Shown here in pieces: positions 30,283 to 37,950 of a stretch of DNA of 64,000 nt. Numbering within the stretch: the first letter of the stretch is position 1; each line of letters begins with the position of its first letter. This stretch comes from Bog-564 sp035509915 (GTDB lineage: Bacteria; Actinomycetota; Acidimicrobiia; Acidimicrobiales; UBA8190). The DNA lies in contig DATKIB010000172.1 of assembly GCA_035509915.1 (NCBI GenBank), forward strand, positions 1-64,000. Reading direction: 5' to 3'. Below the pieces are notes generated by a model that had not been told where the DNA came from, did no database searches, and was given only the letters and a program-made list of their open reading frames with translations. The position numbers and the translations under genes are program-made.

Positions 30283-30301
30283 AGTCCCCTCTCCGACACT
30301 G
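30283..30301 (+). repeat. Right attachment-site repeat (copy of tRNA-Leu 3' end)
   Basis: Exact copy of the 19 bases at 25816-25834, AGTCCCCTCTCCGACACTG, same orientation. The bases before it (GGTACTGTTGTG) do not continue the tRNA, so this is a bare 3' fragment. It lies 88 bases after the FkbM stop and marks the far end of the element. Confidence 0.8.
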
Positions 30302-30383
30302 ACTGTGACTAGGAAATATCTTCCACAGAGGAGCTCTTATAGGCGAAAGCCGCCTGACCGTTCGATAGAGGTCCGGTGAGCCT

Positions 30384-31097
30384 TTGATCGTCTCCAACAG
30401 TAGGCGGTTCGTATTTGTTCATATACACAAAACCGGCGGAGAGTCCATCAAGGCTGCGCTTGAGCCGTATCTCGATCGGACTGACGTCGTCCTTAACGAC
30501 GATATTAAGCTTTGGTCATCTCGGCGAAACCGCAAACTGCACGCCGATAATCCCACACTTCACAAACACAGCACTGCGATAGCGATCAAGGACGCCATCC
30601 CCGCAACCAACTGGAGCGACTACTACAAGTTTGCCTTCGTGCGCGACCCGATTGAGCGTGCCATCTCCCTGTACGACTACATCGCACAAATGGTGTTGAT
30701 GCGCCGTCGACCCCACCCGAGCCATGCCCGGTACTACACCAGGCATGGACACCGAGCGGACCCGCTCTCCTGGCCTGCTGTTGTCGCATTTCGAGCGACA
30801 TCGTCCTTTTCCGAATTTCTCCGGCATCCCGCACTTGCCAATGAGACCGCGATGCAGCCCCAGGCAGATTCGCTATGCGACGCCGATGGCCGTCTCCTCG
30901 TCGACTTTGTTGGCCATGTTGACCGGATTCAGCAGGACTTCGCCCATATCGCATCCGTGCTCGCCTTACCTGTGCGATCGCTACCACGTCGGAACTCGTC
31001 AGAAGATCACGTGCGTGTCAGATCGACTCTCAATGCGCAAGATCGGATGTACCTGGAAGCTCGTTTTCAGGTCGACTTTAAACTCTTTGACTTCTAG
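30384..31097 (+). CDS. Sulfotransferase family 2 domain protein
   Basis: A 237-residue protein with the PAPS-dependent sulfotransferase signatures: the 5'-phosphosulfate loop FVFVHIHKTGGESIKAAL at residues 9-26 and the 3'-phosphate site FAFVRDPIERAISLYDY near residue 84. The Lys in HKTGGES is the expected catalytic residue. It would transfer sulfate from PAPS to a carbohydrate or lipid hydroxyl. The start is TTG at 30384, preceded by GAGGTCCGGTGAG. Codon use is less GC-biased than in the core genes, and it sits 83 bases outside the right att repeat, so it may belong to an older insertion at the same tRNA. Confidence 0.8.
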   Translation: MIVSNSRRFVFVHIHKTGGESIKAALEPYLDRTDVVLNDDIKLWSSRRNRKLHADNPTLHKHSTAIAIKDAIPATNWSDYYKFAFVRDPIERAISLYDYIAQMVLMRRRPHPSHARYYTRHGHRADPLSWPAVVAFRATSSFSEFLRHPALANETAMQPQADSLCDADGRLLVDFVGHVDRIQQDFAHIASVLALPVRSLPRRNSSEDHVRVRSTLNAQDRMYLEARFQVDFKLFDF

Positions 31098-31109
31098 CCA
31101 AGTCCTGTT

Positions 31110-31576
31110 TCACGACTCCGTATGCCCCGTTTGCGGTTTTGGTGTTGCGAGGAGCACTGGTATTCGTCGTGTCGTATTGGCCTGGTATTCGGCATACGGC
31201 GGGTACGCGATCACCGCGCGCCCCCACCACTTATCACGCTCTTCACCTTCTAACTCCTGCACCTTGACCTCGAAGACCTCGGGACCGTCTTGGAGGAGAC
31301 CTCGTCAGGATTGGCCTTCAGGTTGTAGTACCAACCGGGATTTTTCGGGTCGCCGCCCTTCGACGCCACGATGGCGTACTGGCCGTCACACTCGACACGC
31401 ATCACCGGTGCTTTGTGGACCTTCTTGCTGCGGTGCCCTCGCATGGTGATGATGACCACGGGGAGCCCCGTGTCGAGCAGGGTCGTCCCTTCCAGTCCGC
31501 CCGAGCCTTCATAGTACTCCACCTGCTCACGGACCCAGTCCCACTGGCTGGGCTGGTATTCACCCTCCAGTGTCAT
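31110..31576 (-). pseudogene. Deazaflavin (F420)-dependent nitroreductase family protein, frameshifted
   Basis: The first part reads MTLEGEYQPSQWDWVREQVE, then GLPVVIITMRGHRSKKVHKA and WYYNLKANPD, a clear match to the DDN/nitroreductase family that uses F420H2. After NPD the frame loses similarity, but another minus-strand frame resumes with LLQDGPEVFEVKVQELEGEE and WWGRAVIAYPPYAEYQ, the normal C terminus, and stops at 31110. The frame change lies between about 31285 and 31305. A start at 31576 follows the epoxide-hydrolase-like gene by two bases. Either a true pseudogene or a sequencing error; all conserved parts are otherwise present. Confidence 0.7.
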
Positions 31577-31578
31577 CT

Positions 31579-32055
31579 TCAGCTCACCATAGGAGGCTTC
31601 GCTCTGACTGACGAGAACACGATCCCGATGAGGCCACGGACCATCGCGAGCGCGAAGTTCAACCAGTCGAAATAGTCCTTCCACCGCGTGATCTGGCCAT
31701 CTCGAACATCGAACCGCCCGCAAACCCAGATCTGAACTCGCATCGGTCCCCAGATGAGCACGTCGGTGCGTTCGGTGAGGACGATGGACCCGTTCTCCGA
31801 AATGCTGTGGAAGTAGACCTCGAAGCTAGATCCGTTGGCCTTTTCCATGGTCTTGAACACCCGACGCACGCGATCGCGACCACGGATCGTCGGCAAGGAG
31901 ACGTTGATGTAGTCGACATCTTCGTCTAAGAGGTCGACAGCTCCGTCGATTTCGCCCTTCGCCAGAAGCTCGAGGAACTGTGTGACCACGCTGGTTGGTG
32001 ACGGCTGCTTGTCCATGCTCGCCGAGCGAGTGGTTTCGCGCTTCGAAGGGCTCAT
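31579..32055 (-). CDS. Limonene-1,2-epoxide hydrolase family protein
   Basis: A 158-residue NTF2-fold protein. The family's catalytic Asp-Arg-Asp residues are visible: Arg and Asp in VLTERTDVLIWG and the second Asp in GQITRWKDYFDW. The N-terminal helices (SVVTQFLELLAKGEIDGAVD) and strand VDYINVSLPTIRGRD fit SnoaL/LEH proteins. These hydrolyse epoxides or act on polyketides or steroids. The protein probably begins at MSPSKRE (32055); MDKQPSP is a later option. It precedes the F420-type nitroreductase relic in the same operon, so the pair once formed a small oxidation/hydrolysis unit. Confidence 0.75.
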   Translation of the reverse strand: MSPSKRETTRSASMDKQPSPTSVVTQFLELLAKGEIDGAVDLLDEDVDYINVSLPTIRGRDRVRRVFKTMEKANGSSFEVYFHSISENGSIVLTERTDVLIWGPMRVQIWVCGRFDVRDGQITRWKDYFDWLNFALAMVRGLIGIVFSSVRAKPPMVS

Positions 32056-32227
32056 GGGTTGAACCTATCGCTTATCCCGAGGGATGGTTTAGAACCATGC
32101 GGCCCTGATCCTGCGCAAGACGAAGAGTGGCTCCTGCAACGAGGGCAACAACGTGAATCCGCTGAATGTGTTCCAGTCGGTCAGCGGAACGGGGACGGTG
32201 AGCTTGTAACCGTATCCGTGAACGGCG

Positions 32228-32671
32228 TCACGTTGCATCCGCAATGGCATCGAGCAGCTGTTGAGGAGGAACGGGCTTTGACAAGTGAGCGACGATTGTC
32301 GATCCGGCGCGGTGCCGAGTCTTGTCATCGAGTTCGTAGGCAGAGACGACCACGACCGCCGGGGGCTCGGAGAGCGCCGAGAGCAGAGAGGCACCGTCAC
32401 GCCGGGGCATCTTGAGGTCGAGCACCATGGCGTCGAACCGCATGGTGGTGAGCAGGCTGAGGGCGTCCTCACCGTCAGCAGCCTCAATCACGGTGTACCC
32501 AACTGTACGGAGAATGTCGCTACAGGAGGACCGGACATCTTCGTTGTCCTCGACCACGAGCACGCTGACTTCGCTGGGATTCTGCAGGGTGCTCGATGAG
32601 ACCGAAGACCGGCGAGACCACTTGGGTGGTTGCCAGGCTCCTCGATCCAGTGTTCCGGTGGCTGCGCCCAT
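32228..32671 (-). CDS. Single-domain response regulator (receiver)
   Basis: After a poorly conserved N terminus of about 35 residues comes a receiver domain: the acidic pair in VLVVEDNED, the phospho-acceptor Asp in DAMVLDLKMPRRDG, Ser/Thr position VVVSAY, and the Lys in HLSKPVPPQQLL. There is no output domain and no histidine kinase beside it. It is similar in layout and in details (DILRTVGYTVIEAADGEDAL) to the receiver at 59231-59701. Such stand-alone receivers act in phosphorelays or by protein contact. Confidence 0.7.
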   Translation of the reverse strand: MGAATGTLDRGAWQPPKWSRRSSVSSSTLQNPSEVSVLVVEDNEDVRSSCSDILRTVGYTVIEAADGEDALSLLTTMRFDAMVLDLKMPRRDGASLLSALSEPPAVVVVSAYELDDKTRHRAGSTIVAHLSKPVPPQQLLDAIADAT

Positions 32672-33229
32672 GCTTCCCGCCTCTCGTCCGCCCCGTCTCG
32701 ATCAACGCTCGGTGATGCCCCACCTTGCGCTTGGCCGACAGGGGCTAGATCGCCCTCGAACCAATTGCCATCGGAGTGGATGGGCAGCCGGTGCCAGCCC
32801 TCGGGATCCAGGAGAGCACTCCTACCGCCACGCGATCGCGCCAAGACGACGGGTTCCATCAACGAAGAGCCAACTCAGTCTCACGCCTAGTAGGTGCCCG
32901 AACGCGCTGAGTTCGCTGACCTGAGCCTCACAACCCCGAGGACCGGGGCGAGGAGAGCCGATCATGCGAAGCCGACGAGCCGCTTGCCGCCACCGGCCTC
33001 CACTGGGCGAGGAGGCGATCTTCTGCCGGTTGGGTCTCCCTCCAACTCCGTGTCCGACTTGGCGAGATCGAAGCGTTTGTAGTGGCGTGCGGATGGAGTG
33101 GGGCCAAGTCATCGCCCCGCGCGTCGGGGTCATTCGGCATCGAGGCCTCCTCAACGCCTTTACGGATGCGAGTCGGACGTGAGCCGCCCGAACGGTGAAG
33201 GACTACCGTGGTTGCGTGAGAGGTCGCTC
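32672..33229. other. Stretch of 558 bases without a supported gene
   Basis: Between the receiver gene and the small zinc-ribbon gene. Open frames are present in several phases but none shows a known domain or convincing codon bias or start. I see no clear repeat or RNA gene. It may hold decayed genes. Confidence 0.4.
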
Positions 33230-33388
33230 ATGATGAAACATGAAGGTTGTCCACAATGTGGCAGCAGCCAGGTGGATGAGTACACCCACTACGAATGCCC
33301 ACCCGGCTCAGTGACCGAAGACCATCGCCATCTGGTGTGTGCCAACGCGGCGTGCGGGCACGAGTGGGTCGAGGCACTGTCCGAATGA
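33230..33388 (+). CDS. Small zinc-ribbon protein
   Basis: A 52-residue protein, MMKHEGCPQCGSSQVDEY at the start and LVCANAACGHEW near the end. Cys7 and Cys10 with Cys37 and Cys42 form a zinc-ribbon-like pair of knuckles; Cys23 lies between them. The ATG at 33230 has GAGAGG at good spacing. Such tiny ribbons are often nucleic-acid or protein adaptors; no function can be read. The stop codon lies inside the left arm of a 13-bp inverted repeat. Confidence 0.55.
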   Translation: MMKHEGCPQCGSSQVDEYTHYECPPGSVTEDHRHLVCANAACGHEWVEALSE

Positions 33389-33439
33389 CGGGTTGACGCT
33401 TCCACGGTGTCGTTATGCGCTCCCTGAACCCGTCATTCG
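33382..33439. terminator. 13-bp inverted repeat between convergent genes
   Basis: CGAATGACGGGTT (33382-33394) and AACCCGTCATTCG (33427-33439) are exact reverse complements with a 32-base loop. They lie between the zinc-ribbon gene and the end of the convergent tetR-like gene. A bidirectional terminator is the simplest reading, although the loop is long and there is no T-run. Confidence 0.45.
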
Positions 33440-33459
33440 ACCGCCAATGACGGCGTAGT

Positions 33460-34104
33460 TCAGCCGGAGTGATCGGTGATCAAGTCCAACGCGGTATTCA
33501 CGATCCAGGTCTCGATCTCGTCAGTGGGCCAGCCGTATTCACGGCCGAGGGTACGCCAGGTTGCTGGCAGAGACAGGAAGCTCAAGACGTCCCCGGCCCG
33601 AGCGGGGGACATCGTTCTTGTCAGCACCCCGAGCGCTTCAAGCCTCTCCACCGCGATTCCACAGGCCCCGCGATGGATGACCAAACCCTCGTCCCATGCC
33701 TCAGTGGCGACAGGCTCGAAGGGCGCCGCCGACTCGATCGCGAACATCAGCTCGCCCGAGGTCTCCAGCAGACGCCTCACGCCCGCTGCGAGGCCGGAGA
33801 TCACCTGGCGGGGTTCGCTGACTAGCTCGAAACGGGCTCGTACGTCCTCGGGCACCCCAGCGAGAATGGGGATCATCTTCCGCAGCTCGTCGAGGATCGC
33901 CGGCTTCGTGCCGACGCTCACATAGACGGTCGGCACCGCCACGCGTGCTGCGGCGGCGATGTCCGCAACCGTGGTCCTCGCGTAGCCGCGCTCGATGAAG
34001 AGCGCCCGTGCCGCGTCGAGGATCGCCTGGCGTGTCGCCTCGGCCTGTTCCTGCCTCCGCTCGGAGCGGTATTTGGCTCTTGACACCGCCTTAGCCCTAA
34101 TCAT
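33460..34104 (-). CDS. TetR family transcriptional regulator
   Basis: A 214-residue regulator. The N-terminal helix-turn-helix is typical: TRQAILDAARALFIERGYART, then TVADIAAAARVAVPTVYVSVGTK, residues about 23-66. The C-terminal ligand domain is not specific. It is transcribed divergently from the glycosyltransferase at 34146 with only 41 AT-rich bases between the starts, so it most likely controls that gene and itself. The natural inducer is unknown; glycosyltransferases of this kind often inactivate macrolide-like compounds. Confidence 0.85.
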   Translation of the reverse strand: MIRAKAVSRAKYRSERRQEQAEATRQAILDAARALFIERGYARTTVADIAAAARVAVPTVYVSVGTKPAILDELRKMIPILAGVPEDVRARFELVSEPRQVISGLAAGVRRLLETSGELMFAIESAAPFEPVATEAWDEGLVIHRGACGIAVERLEALGVLTRTMSPARAGDVLSFLSLPATWRTLGREYGWPTDEIETWIVNTALDLITDHSG

Positions 34105-34145
34105 AGATTATTGAATAGAGAGATCATATATCTAACGGGGGATCA
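34105..34145. promoter_or_regulatory. AT-rich divergent promoter/operator region
   Basis: The 41 bases between the tetR and glycosyltransferase starts are markedly AT-rich (ATAGATTATTGAATAG, then CATATATCTAA) in a GC-rich neighbourhood. TAGAT and ATCTA form short arms 21 bases apart. GGGGG just before 34146 serves as ribosome site. Probably holds overlapping promoters and the TetR operator. Confidence 0.5.
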
Positions 34146-35456
34146 ATGTCGCGGTTCCTGTTTGCGACCTATCCGAGCCCAGGGCACGTCGGCCCGGCCG
34201 CTGCTGTCGTGGAGGAACTCACCGGCCGCGGCCACGAGGTCCGTTGGTACACGGGGCACCGTTTCGCTGAGGTCGTCGCCCAGGCCGGAGCGCGTCTGTG
34301 TGTCATGGCGGAGGCACTGGACTGGAACTACGAGGACCTCGACGCCATCTTTCCCCGCCGGGCCGAGCTCAAAGGCCTCAAGCAGAACCAGTTCGACTTG
34401 AGCGAGCTCTTCGTGCGACCTCTCCGCCAGCATCTAGCCGCGTTGAAGGCGCTTCTCGTGGAGGAACCGGCCGAGGTGTTCGTCTCACACACCATCTTCT
34501 ACGGTGGCGGGTGGCTTCACGAGATGGGTGGACCGCCGAACGCGACGCTCGGCGATTCGTGCCTCGCGTACCCGAGCAGGGACGCCGCCCCCTACGGCAT
34601 GGGGTTGGCGCCACGGAGCGGCTTCGTGGGCCATCTGCGCAACAGGGCTTTCGATGCGATCGGCCGAGCCACGGTGCTCGCCCCGGTGGCCAAGGCAGCG
34701 CGAGAGGTCCGTGGCGATCTCGGGCTTCCTCCGATTCCGATACGAGGCCTCGAGTTCGGCCTTTCGAAGTACCTGCACATCCAACTCTGTCCAGCCGGGT
34801 TCGAGTATCCGCGGTCCGATCTCCCCCCCTTCGTCCACTTCGTCGGCGCTCCCCAGCCACCGATTCCGACCGAGTTCGATCCACCGAGCTGGTGGCCCAG
34901 GCTCCTCGATTCCAAGCGTGTGGTCCTCGTGACCCAGGGGACCATCGCCACCGACCCGGCCAATCTGCTCGCCCCTGCCCTCGAAGGACTAGCCGGCCGT
35001 GACGTCTTCGTCATCGCCACGACGGGCGGCGCAGATCCTGCCGCTCTCGGGGACCCGCCTCCGAACGCGGTCGTAGAGAGGTTCGTGCCGTACGCTGCGC
35101 TCTTACCGCACGTCGATGTCATGGTCTCGAATGGCGGCTTCGGTTCTGTGCAATTGGCCATCACCCACGGGGTTCCTATGGTCGTCGCCGGCACAACCGA
35201 GGACAAGAAGGAAGTGACCGCCCACGTCGCCTGGTCGGGTGTCGGAATCAACATGCGCACGAACTGTCCGTCGCCCGAGGCGGTCGCCGAGGCCGTAGAG
35301 CGGGTGTTGAACGAATCGACATTCCGGGACCGGACGCTGGCATTGAAAGCACAGGTTGGGGACACGAACCCGGCTAAGAAGGCCGCCGACCTCCTGGAAG
35401 GTTTGGCAGGCAAAGCACCGACTGAGATCTCCCGCGAGCGGAGAGCGAACGCGTAA
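34146..35456 (+). CDS. GT1-family (MGT/UGT-like) glycosyltransferase
   Basis: A 436-residue GT-B enzyme. The start SRFLFATYPSPGHVGPAAAV is the acceptor-side glycine/His motif of macrolide and UDP-glucuronosyl-type transferases. The C-terminal donor domain has VVLVTQGTIATDPANLLAPAL, then VERFVPYAALLPHVDVMVSN and the signature GGFGSVQLAITHGVPMVV (with Ser-Val-Gln replacing the usual HGG...). It glycosylates small hydrophobic acceptors such as macrolides or flavonoid-like compounds, or lipids. The divergent TetR gene suggests induced expression, perhaps for detoxification or for tailoring a metabolite. Confidence 0.82.
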   Translation: MSRFLFATYPSPGHVGPAAAVVEELTGRGHEVRWYTGHRFAEVVAQAGARLCVMAEALDWNYEDLDAIFPRRAELKGLKQNQFDLSELFVRPLRQHLAALKALLVEEPAEVFVSHTIFYGGGWLHEMGGPPNATLGDSCLAYPSRDAAPYGMGLAPRSGFVGHLRNRAFDAIGRATVLAPVAKAAREVRGDLGLPPIPIRGLEFGLSKYLHIQLCPAGFEYPRSDLPPFVHFVGAPQPPIPTEFDPPSWWPRLLDSKRVVLVTQGTIATDPANLLAPALEGLAGRDVFVIATTGGADPAALGDPPPNAVVERFVPYAALLPHVDVMVSNGGFGSVQLAITHGVPMVVAGTTEDKKEVTAHVAWSGVGINMRTNCPSPEAVAEAVERVLNESTFRDRTLALKAQVGDTNPAKKAADLLEGLAGKAPTEISRERRANA

Positions 35457-35661
35457 TCGGAGGTCCCGGGCGACGGTGTATCGGAATGTCGCGCCCTGAA
35501 TGTGCCGATTCCACTCAGACTGTAGAGGAGCAACCAACCGGAAATGACTGGCCAGGGTGATCTCGTGGCCCTGGGTCAAAGGTTGGCTCTCCACGCTGGT
35601 AGGTCGGACTCGATCCCTAAACTGTTACCCGCCAAGGGAATAGCGAGGATTGGAAGTGACA

Positions 35662-35952
35662 ATGGAGTCTCAGGGCTTCGCCTGCGAACTAAATGGCATC
35701 GACCTCCAGAAGCGGTCCGCCGATTGGAAAACTCTTGCCGGTACTGTAAGGACGAAGCAGCGTATAGACAACGGCTTCCGAATCATCTATGGCATCGGGG
35801 CGGCTGAGGCTCTTCGCTCGCTTGTTGATGCGGAGCGTTCGTGCTGTAGCTGGGCGACCTGGGCCTGTCAATCGACGGATGAAGGCGAAGTACTTGAAGT
35901 AACTGGCCCAGCCGAGCAGGTAGATTCTCTGGCGAAGACGTTTGGTGTTTAA
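35662..35952 (+). CDS. Small conserved-type protein with ERxCC motif
   Basis: A 96-residue protein. Its second half, AEALRSLVDAERSCCSW followed by EVLEVTGPAEQVDSLA, resembles a widespread small family with the pattern ERxCCxFxxF...LxxTGPxG that often lies near mercury or arsenic resistance genes; the twin Cys could bind metal. The N-terminal part has a CxL-like segment (FACELNGIDLQKRSADW). No metal operon is near. ATG at 35662 with GGAAGTG ahead; a TTG at 35650 would add four residues. About 200 bases between this gene and the glycosyltransferase show nothing clear. Confidence 0.5.
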   Translation: MESQGFACELNGIDLQKRSADWKTLAGTVRTKQRIDNGFRIIYGIGAAEALRSLVDAERSCCSWATWACQSTDEGEVLEVTGPAEQVDSLAKTFGV

Positions 35953-36031
35953 ACAGCGGCATCCGAGAATCGCCGTGGTGGTCGACCCGGTCGCCCGGCT
36001 GTCACTCTGCAGCCGGTCCGTGGTCGAGCAA

Positions 36032-36048
36032 ACTTCCACCGGAAGTTC
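36032..36048. promoter_or_regulatory. 17-bp palindrome upstream of the gene at 36081
   Basis: AACTTCCACCGGAAGTT: perfect 7-bp arms around ACC, ending 32 bases before the next ATG. Size and place fit a dimeric repressor or activator operator. Confidence 0.45.
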
Positions 36049-36080
36049 TACGCTCACCTCAGACCGGAAGGAGATCGTCC

Positions 36081-36374
36081 ATGGGGTTCGTCCAGATCAT
36101 CGCGTACAACACCTCCAAAGCCGCCGAGATGCAGGCCGTCGCCGACGAGTGGGAGAAGGCCACTCAAGGCAAGCGCAAGGCTCGTCGTCGGGTGCTATGT
36201 CAGGACCGAGACAATCCAGGGCGTTACTTCAACGTGGTCTTCTTCGACTCTTACGAAGAAGCGATGGAGAACTCCGCGTTCCCAGAGACCGATGCTCTGT
36301 CGAAGAAGATGATGAGCTTTGCCGACGGCCCGGCCACGTTCTACAACCTCGACGTCGTCGACGACCGGGAGTAG
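36081..36374 (+). CDS. Hypothetical protein, possible dimeric alpha+beta barrel
   Basis: A 97-residue protein starting MGFVQIIAYNTSKAAEMQAV, with GGAAGGAG seven bases before the ATG. The alternation of strand (FVQIIAY), helix (AAEMQAVADEWEKA), strands (RRRVLCQDRDN, RYFNVVFFDS) and helix (YEEAMENSAF) fits the antibiotic-biosynthesis-monooxygenase/EthD type of alpha+beta barrel. That is a structural guess. A palindromic operator-like site lies upstream. Confidence 0.55.
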   Translation: MGFVQIIAYNTSKAAEMQAVADEWEKATQGKRKARRRVLCQDRDNPGRYFNVVFFDSYEEAMENSAFPETDALSKKMMSFADGPATFYNLDVVDDRE

Positions 36375-36527
36375 TCGCGTCAGGAACCTAGGGAGAATGG
36401 ACGATGGTTCGCGCCGTCACCCCATATTCCCAACCCTATGGGTGGCGGATGTGTCTCGTTGGCGGAGTGCCGTTCCTCATTCGAGGACGCAAAGGACCTG
36501 GCGCTACGGGACCCCTCAGTCTGATGC

Positions 36528-36980
36528 TCATTCTGCGGCGACCTTTAGCCTTGCAAGGGTGGACTCCATTCCCGCAAGCAATGCCCCTTCGCGCTTGCGC
36601 TCGCCGCCGAGCGGGAGGGCGCCTAGGCGACCAAGGAGCGTGTGACGGAGCGACTGAAACGCTTCGGTCACCATCGTCCCACCGTCTTCGGGAACGAAGG
36701 TGTAGCGCCACAGCGAGTAGCGCTTCTCCTGGCCGCCCATAATCCAAGAGAGCTCGCGGCCCCGGTCGGCGGCAACGATCTCCGAGGTGTTCGACCATTT
36801 GATCCAACCCGAGCGGTTATAGCCACGGAGCCGCGCGCCCGGCTCGGCTTGCGCCGAACCTTCGAGCCACTCGCACCGGTAGCACTCCGGACTCCACTCG
36901 CCCATTCGGGTGATGTCCGCTACGAGGTCATAGATCACCTCGGGGGCTGCACAGATGTGAGCTGAAACGCTCCCGATCAC
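36528..36980 (-). CDS. SRPBCC family protein (polyketide cyclase/dehydrase-like)
   Basis: About 150 residues with the START/Bet v 1-like pattern: VSAHICAAPEVIYDLVADIT, then MGEWSPECYRCEWLEGSA, and GARLRGYNRSG, followed by YTFVPEDGGTMVTEAF and a C-terminal helix ending ESTLARLK. These bind hydrophobic ligands in a deep cavity, in polyketide, lipid or steroid handling. Start chosen at GTG 36980, just before the first strand; no strong ribosome site is seen and the frame is open further upstream. Confidence 0.65.
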   Translation of the reverse strand: MIGSVSAHICAAPEVIYDLVADITRMGEWSPECYRCEWLEGSAQAEPGARLRGYNRSGWIKWSNTSEIVAADRGRELSWIMGGQEKRYSLWRYTFVPEDGGTMVTEAFQSLRHTLLGRLGALPLGGERKREGALLAGMESTLARLKVAAE

Positions 36981-37127
36981 AGGGAAGCAGGGTAGCGCTC
37001 GGAATGCCTCACGTGGTGCTCCGGGTCCGATAGGAACCTGCTGGAGTGCTTGGAGGTGCCGATGGGTAGGCCGAGATTGATCTCCGCCGCGCCCACAAGT
37101 GCGGCTCGTGGCTAACGTTTCCTTCTC

Positions 37128-37712
37128 GTGGGCGGCTTCGGCGTGCGGCGTTGGTGGCGGGGGATACCTGCTCAGAACCGCCGGTGGCTCATCGTCAACG
37201 CCATCGCGGGGACAGCTGTGATCAACTTCGTGGTAAACGCCGGTCTTGCCTGGCTCGGCACGCTTGGCCTCCACAAGGTGCCGGTGTGGTCGATCCCACT
37301 GCTGCAGAAGTCCTCGACTGCCGTCGACACTTTGGGCACGTTCTTTTTGCTTCCCGTGACGACGTGCCTCTTGTGCACACTGGCCGTGCGGACAGAGCAG
37401 CGCAGGCGCGGGCTCCCAGCAATAGATCAGATGTTCGTCGGGAGGGCGGCCCGACTGCCTCGTCACCCGCTCCGGCGGGGTGTCGTCCTGGGGGCGGCGA
37501 CCGCAGTCGTCCTGTCACCGTTGGCTGGCGTGGCCCTAGTCGTCACCCACCTGGGCGATGTGACCACACGCGGCTTCATCCTTTACGCCGCCGTGTTGGG
37601 TGTAGCCCTCGGGTTGTTGGTGACTCCCTTGGTCGCACTCCTCGCTATGGCCGATCGAAGAGAGGCGGCTGCGACCGCAGATGGACCGTTGGCGTCGGCC
37701 CAACCAGCCTGA
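37128..37712 (+). CDS. Four-helix membrane protein of unknown function
   Basis: A 194-residue protein with about four hydrophobic segments: LIVNAIAGTAVINFVVNAGLA, TLGTFFLLPVTTCLLCTLAV, VVLGAATAVVLSPLAGVALV and FILYAAVLGVALGLLVTPLV. A basic loop (RTEQRRRGLPAIDQMFVGRAARLPRHPLRRG would lie inside) joins the two halves. I know similar proteins only as hypothetical. GTG start at 37128, divergent from the SRPBCC gene. Confidence 0.55.
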   Translation: MGGFGVRRWWRGIPAQNRRWLIVNAIAGTAVINFVVNAGLAWLGTLGLHKVPVWSIPLLQKSSTAVDTLGTFFLLPVTTCLLCTLAVRTEQRRRGLPAIDQMFVGRAARLPRHPLRRGVVLGAATAVVLSPLAGVALVVTHLGDVTTRGFILYAAVLGVALGLLVTPLVALLAMADRREAAATADGPLASAQPA

Positions 37713-37820
37713 GCTCACTCCTCTTCGACCTCACAGCTCTGAGCAGCTAAACCGCCTACACCTACCGCGCCGACTGCGTCGTGTCCGCTGATTCAGATAG
37801 CGACGGGGCGCCGATGGAAT

Positions 37821-37869
37821 GTTGACCTCTGTAAGTCTGACAGCGGTGGCGTGCCTGTAAAAGGTCAAC
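37821..37869. promoter_or_regulatory. 8-bp inverted repeat upstream of the hydrolase-cyclase gene
   Basis: GTTGACCT (37821-37828) and AGGTCAAC (37862-37869) are exact reverse complements 33 bases apart, about 80 bases before the start at 37951. It could be a pair of regulator half-sites or a hairpin in the leader. Confidence 0.3.
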
Positions 37870-37950
37870 TGCCTGGCAGTCGGTGGCAACTTCCCGAACT
37901 TGGATATCAGAGGCCCGGCGGCGGGGGACTACAAAAGGCAAAATGTCGGC

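Larger units (their letters stand above)
25816..30301 (+). mobile_element. Decayed integrative element in tRNA-Leu(GAG), 4.47 kb between att repeats
   Basis: Bounded by perfect 19-bp direct repeats, one inside the tRNA-Leu 3' end. A tyrosine-recombinase gene lies directly inside the tRNA-proximal end, the usual place for an integrase. Cargo: a DksA/TraR-like zinc-finger protein, a carboxymuconolactone-decarboxylase-like fragment, an unrecognised small protein and an FkbM methyltransferase. The integrase has lost its catalytic Tyr region and no replication or transfer gene is visible, so the element is probably no longer self-mobile. Coding density is much lower than in the flanking core. The outer boundary could be larger if further att copies exist beyond the window. 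Confidence 0.7.

Noticed and set aside
32488..32862. Minus-strand frame upstream of the receiver gene
   Set aside because: No recognisable domain; partly overlaps the receiver in another phase.
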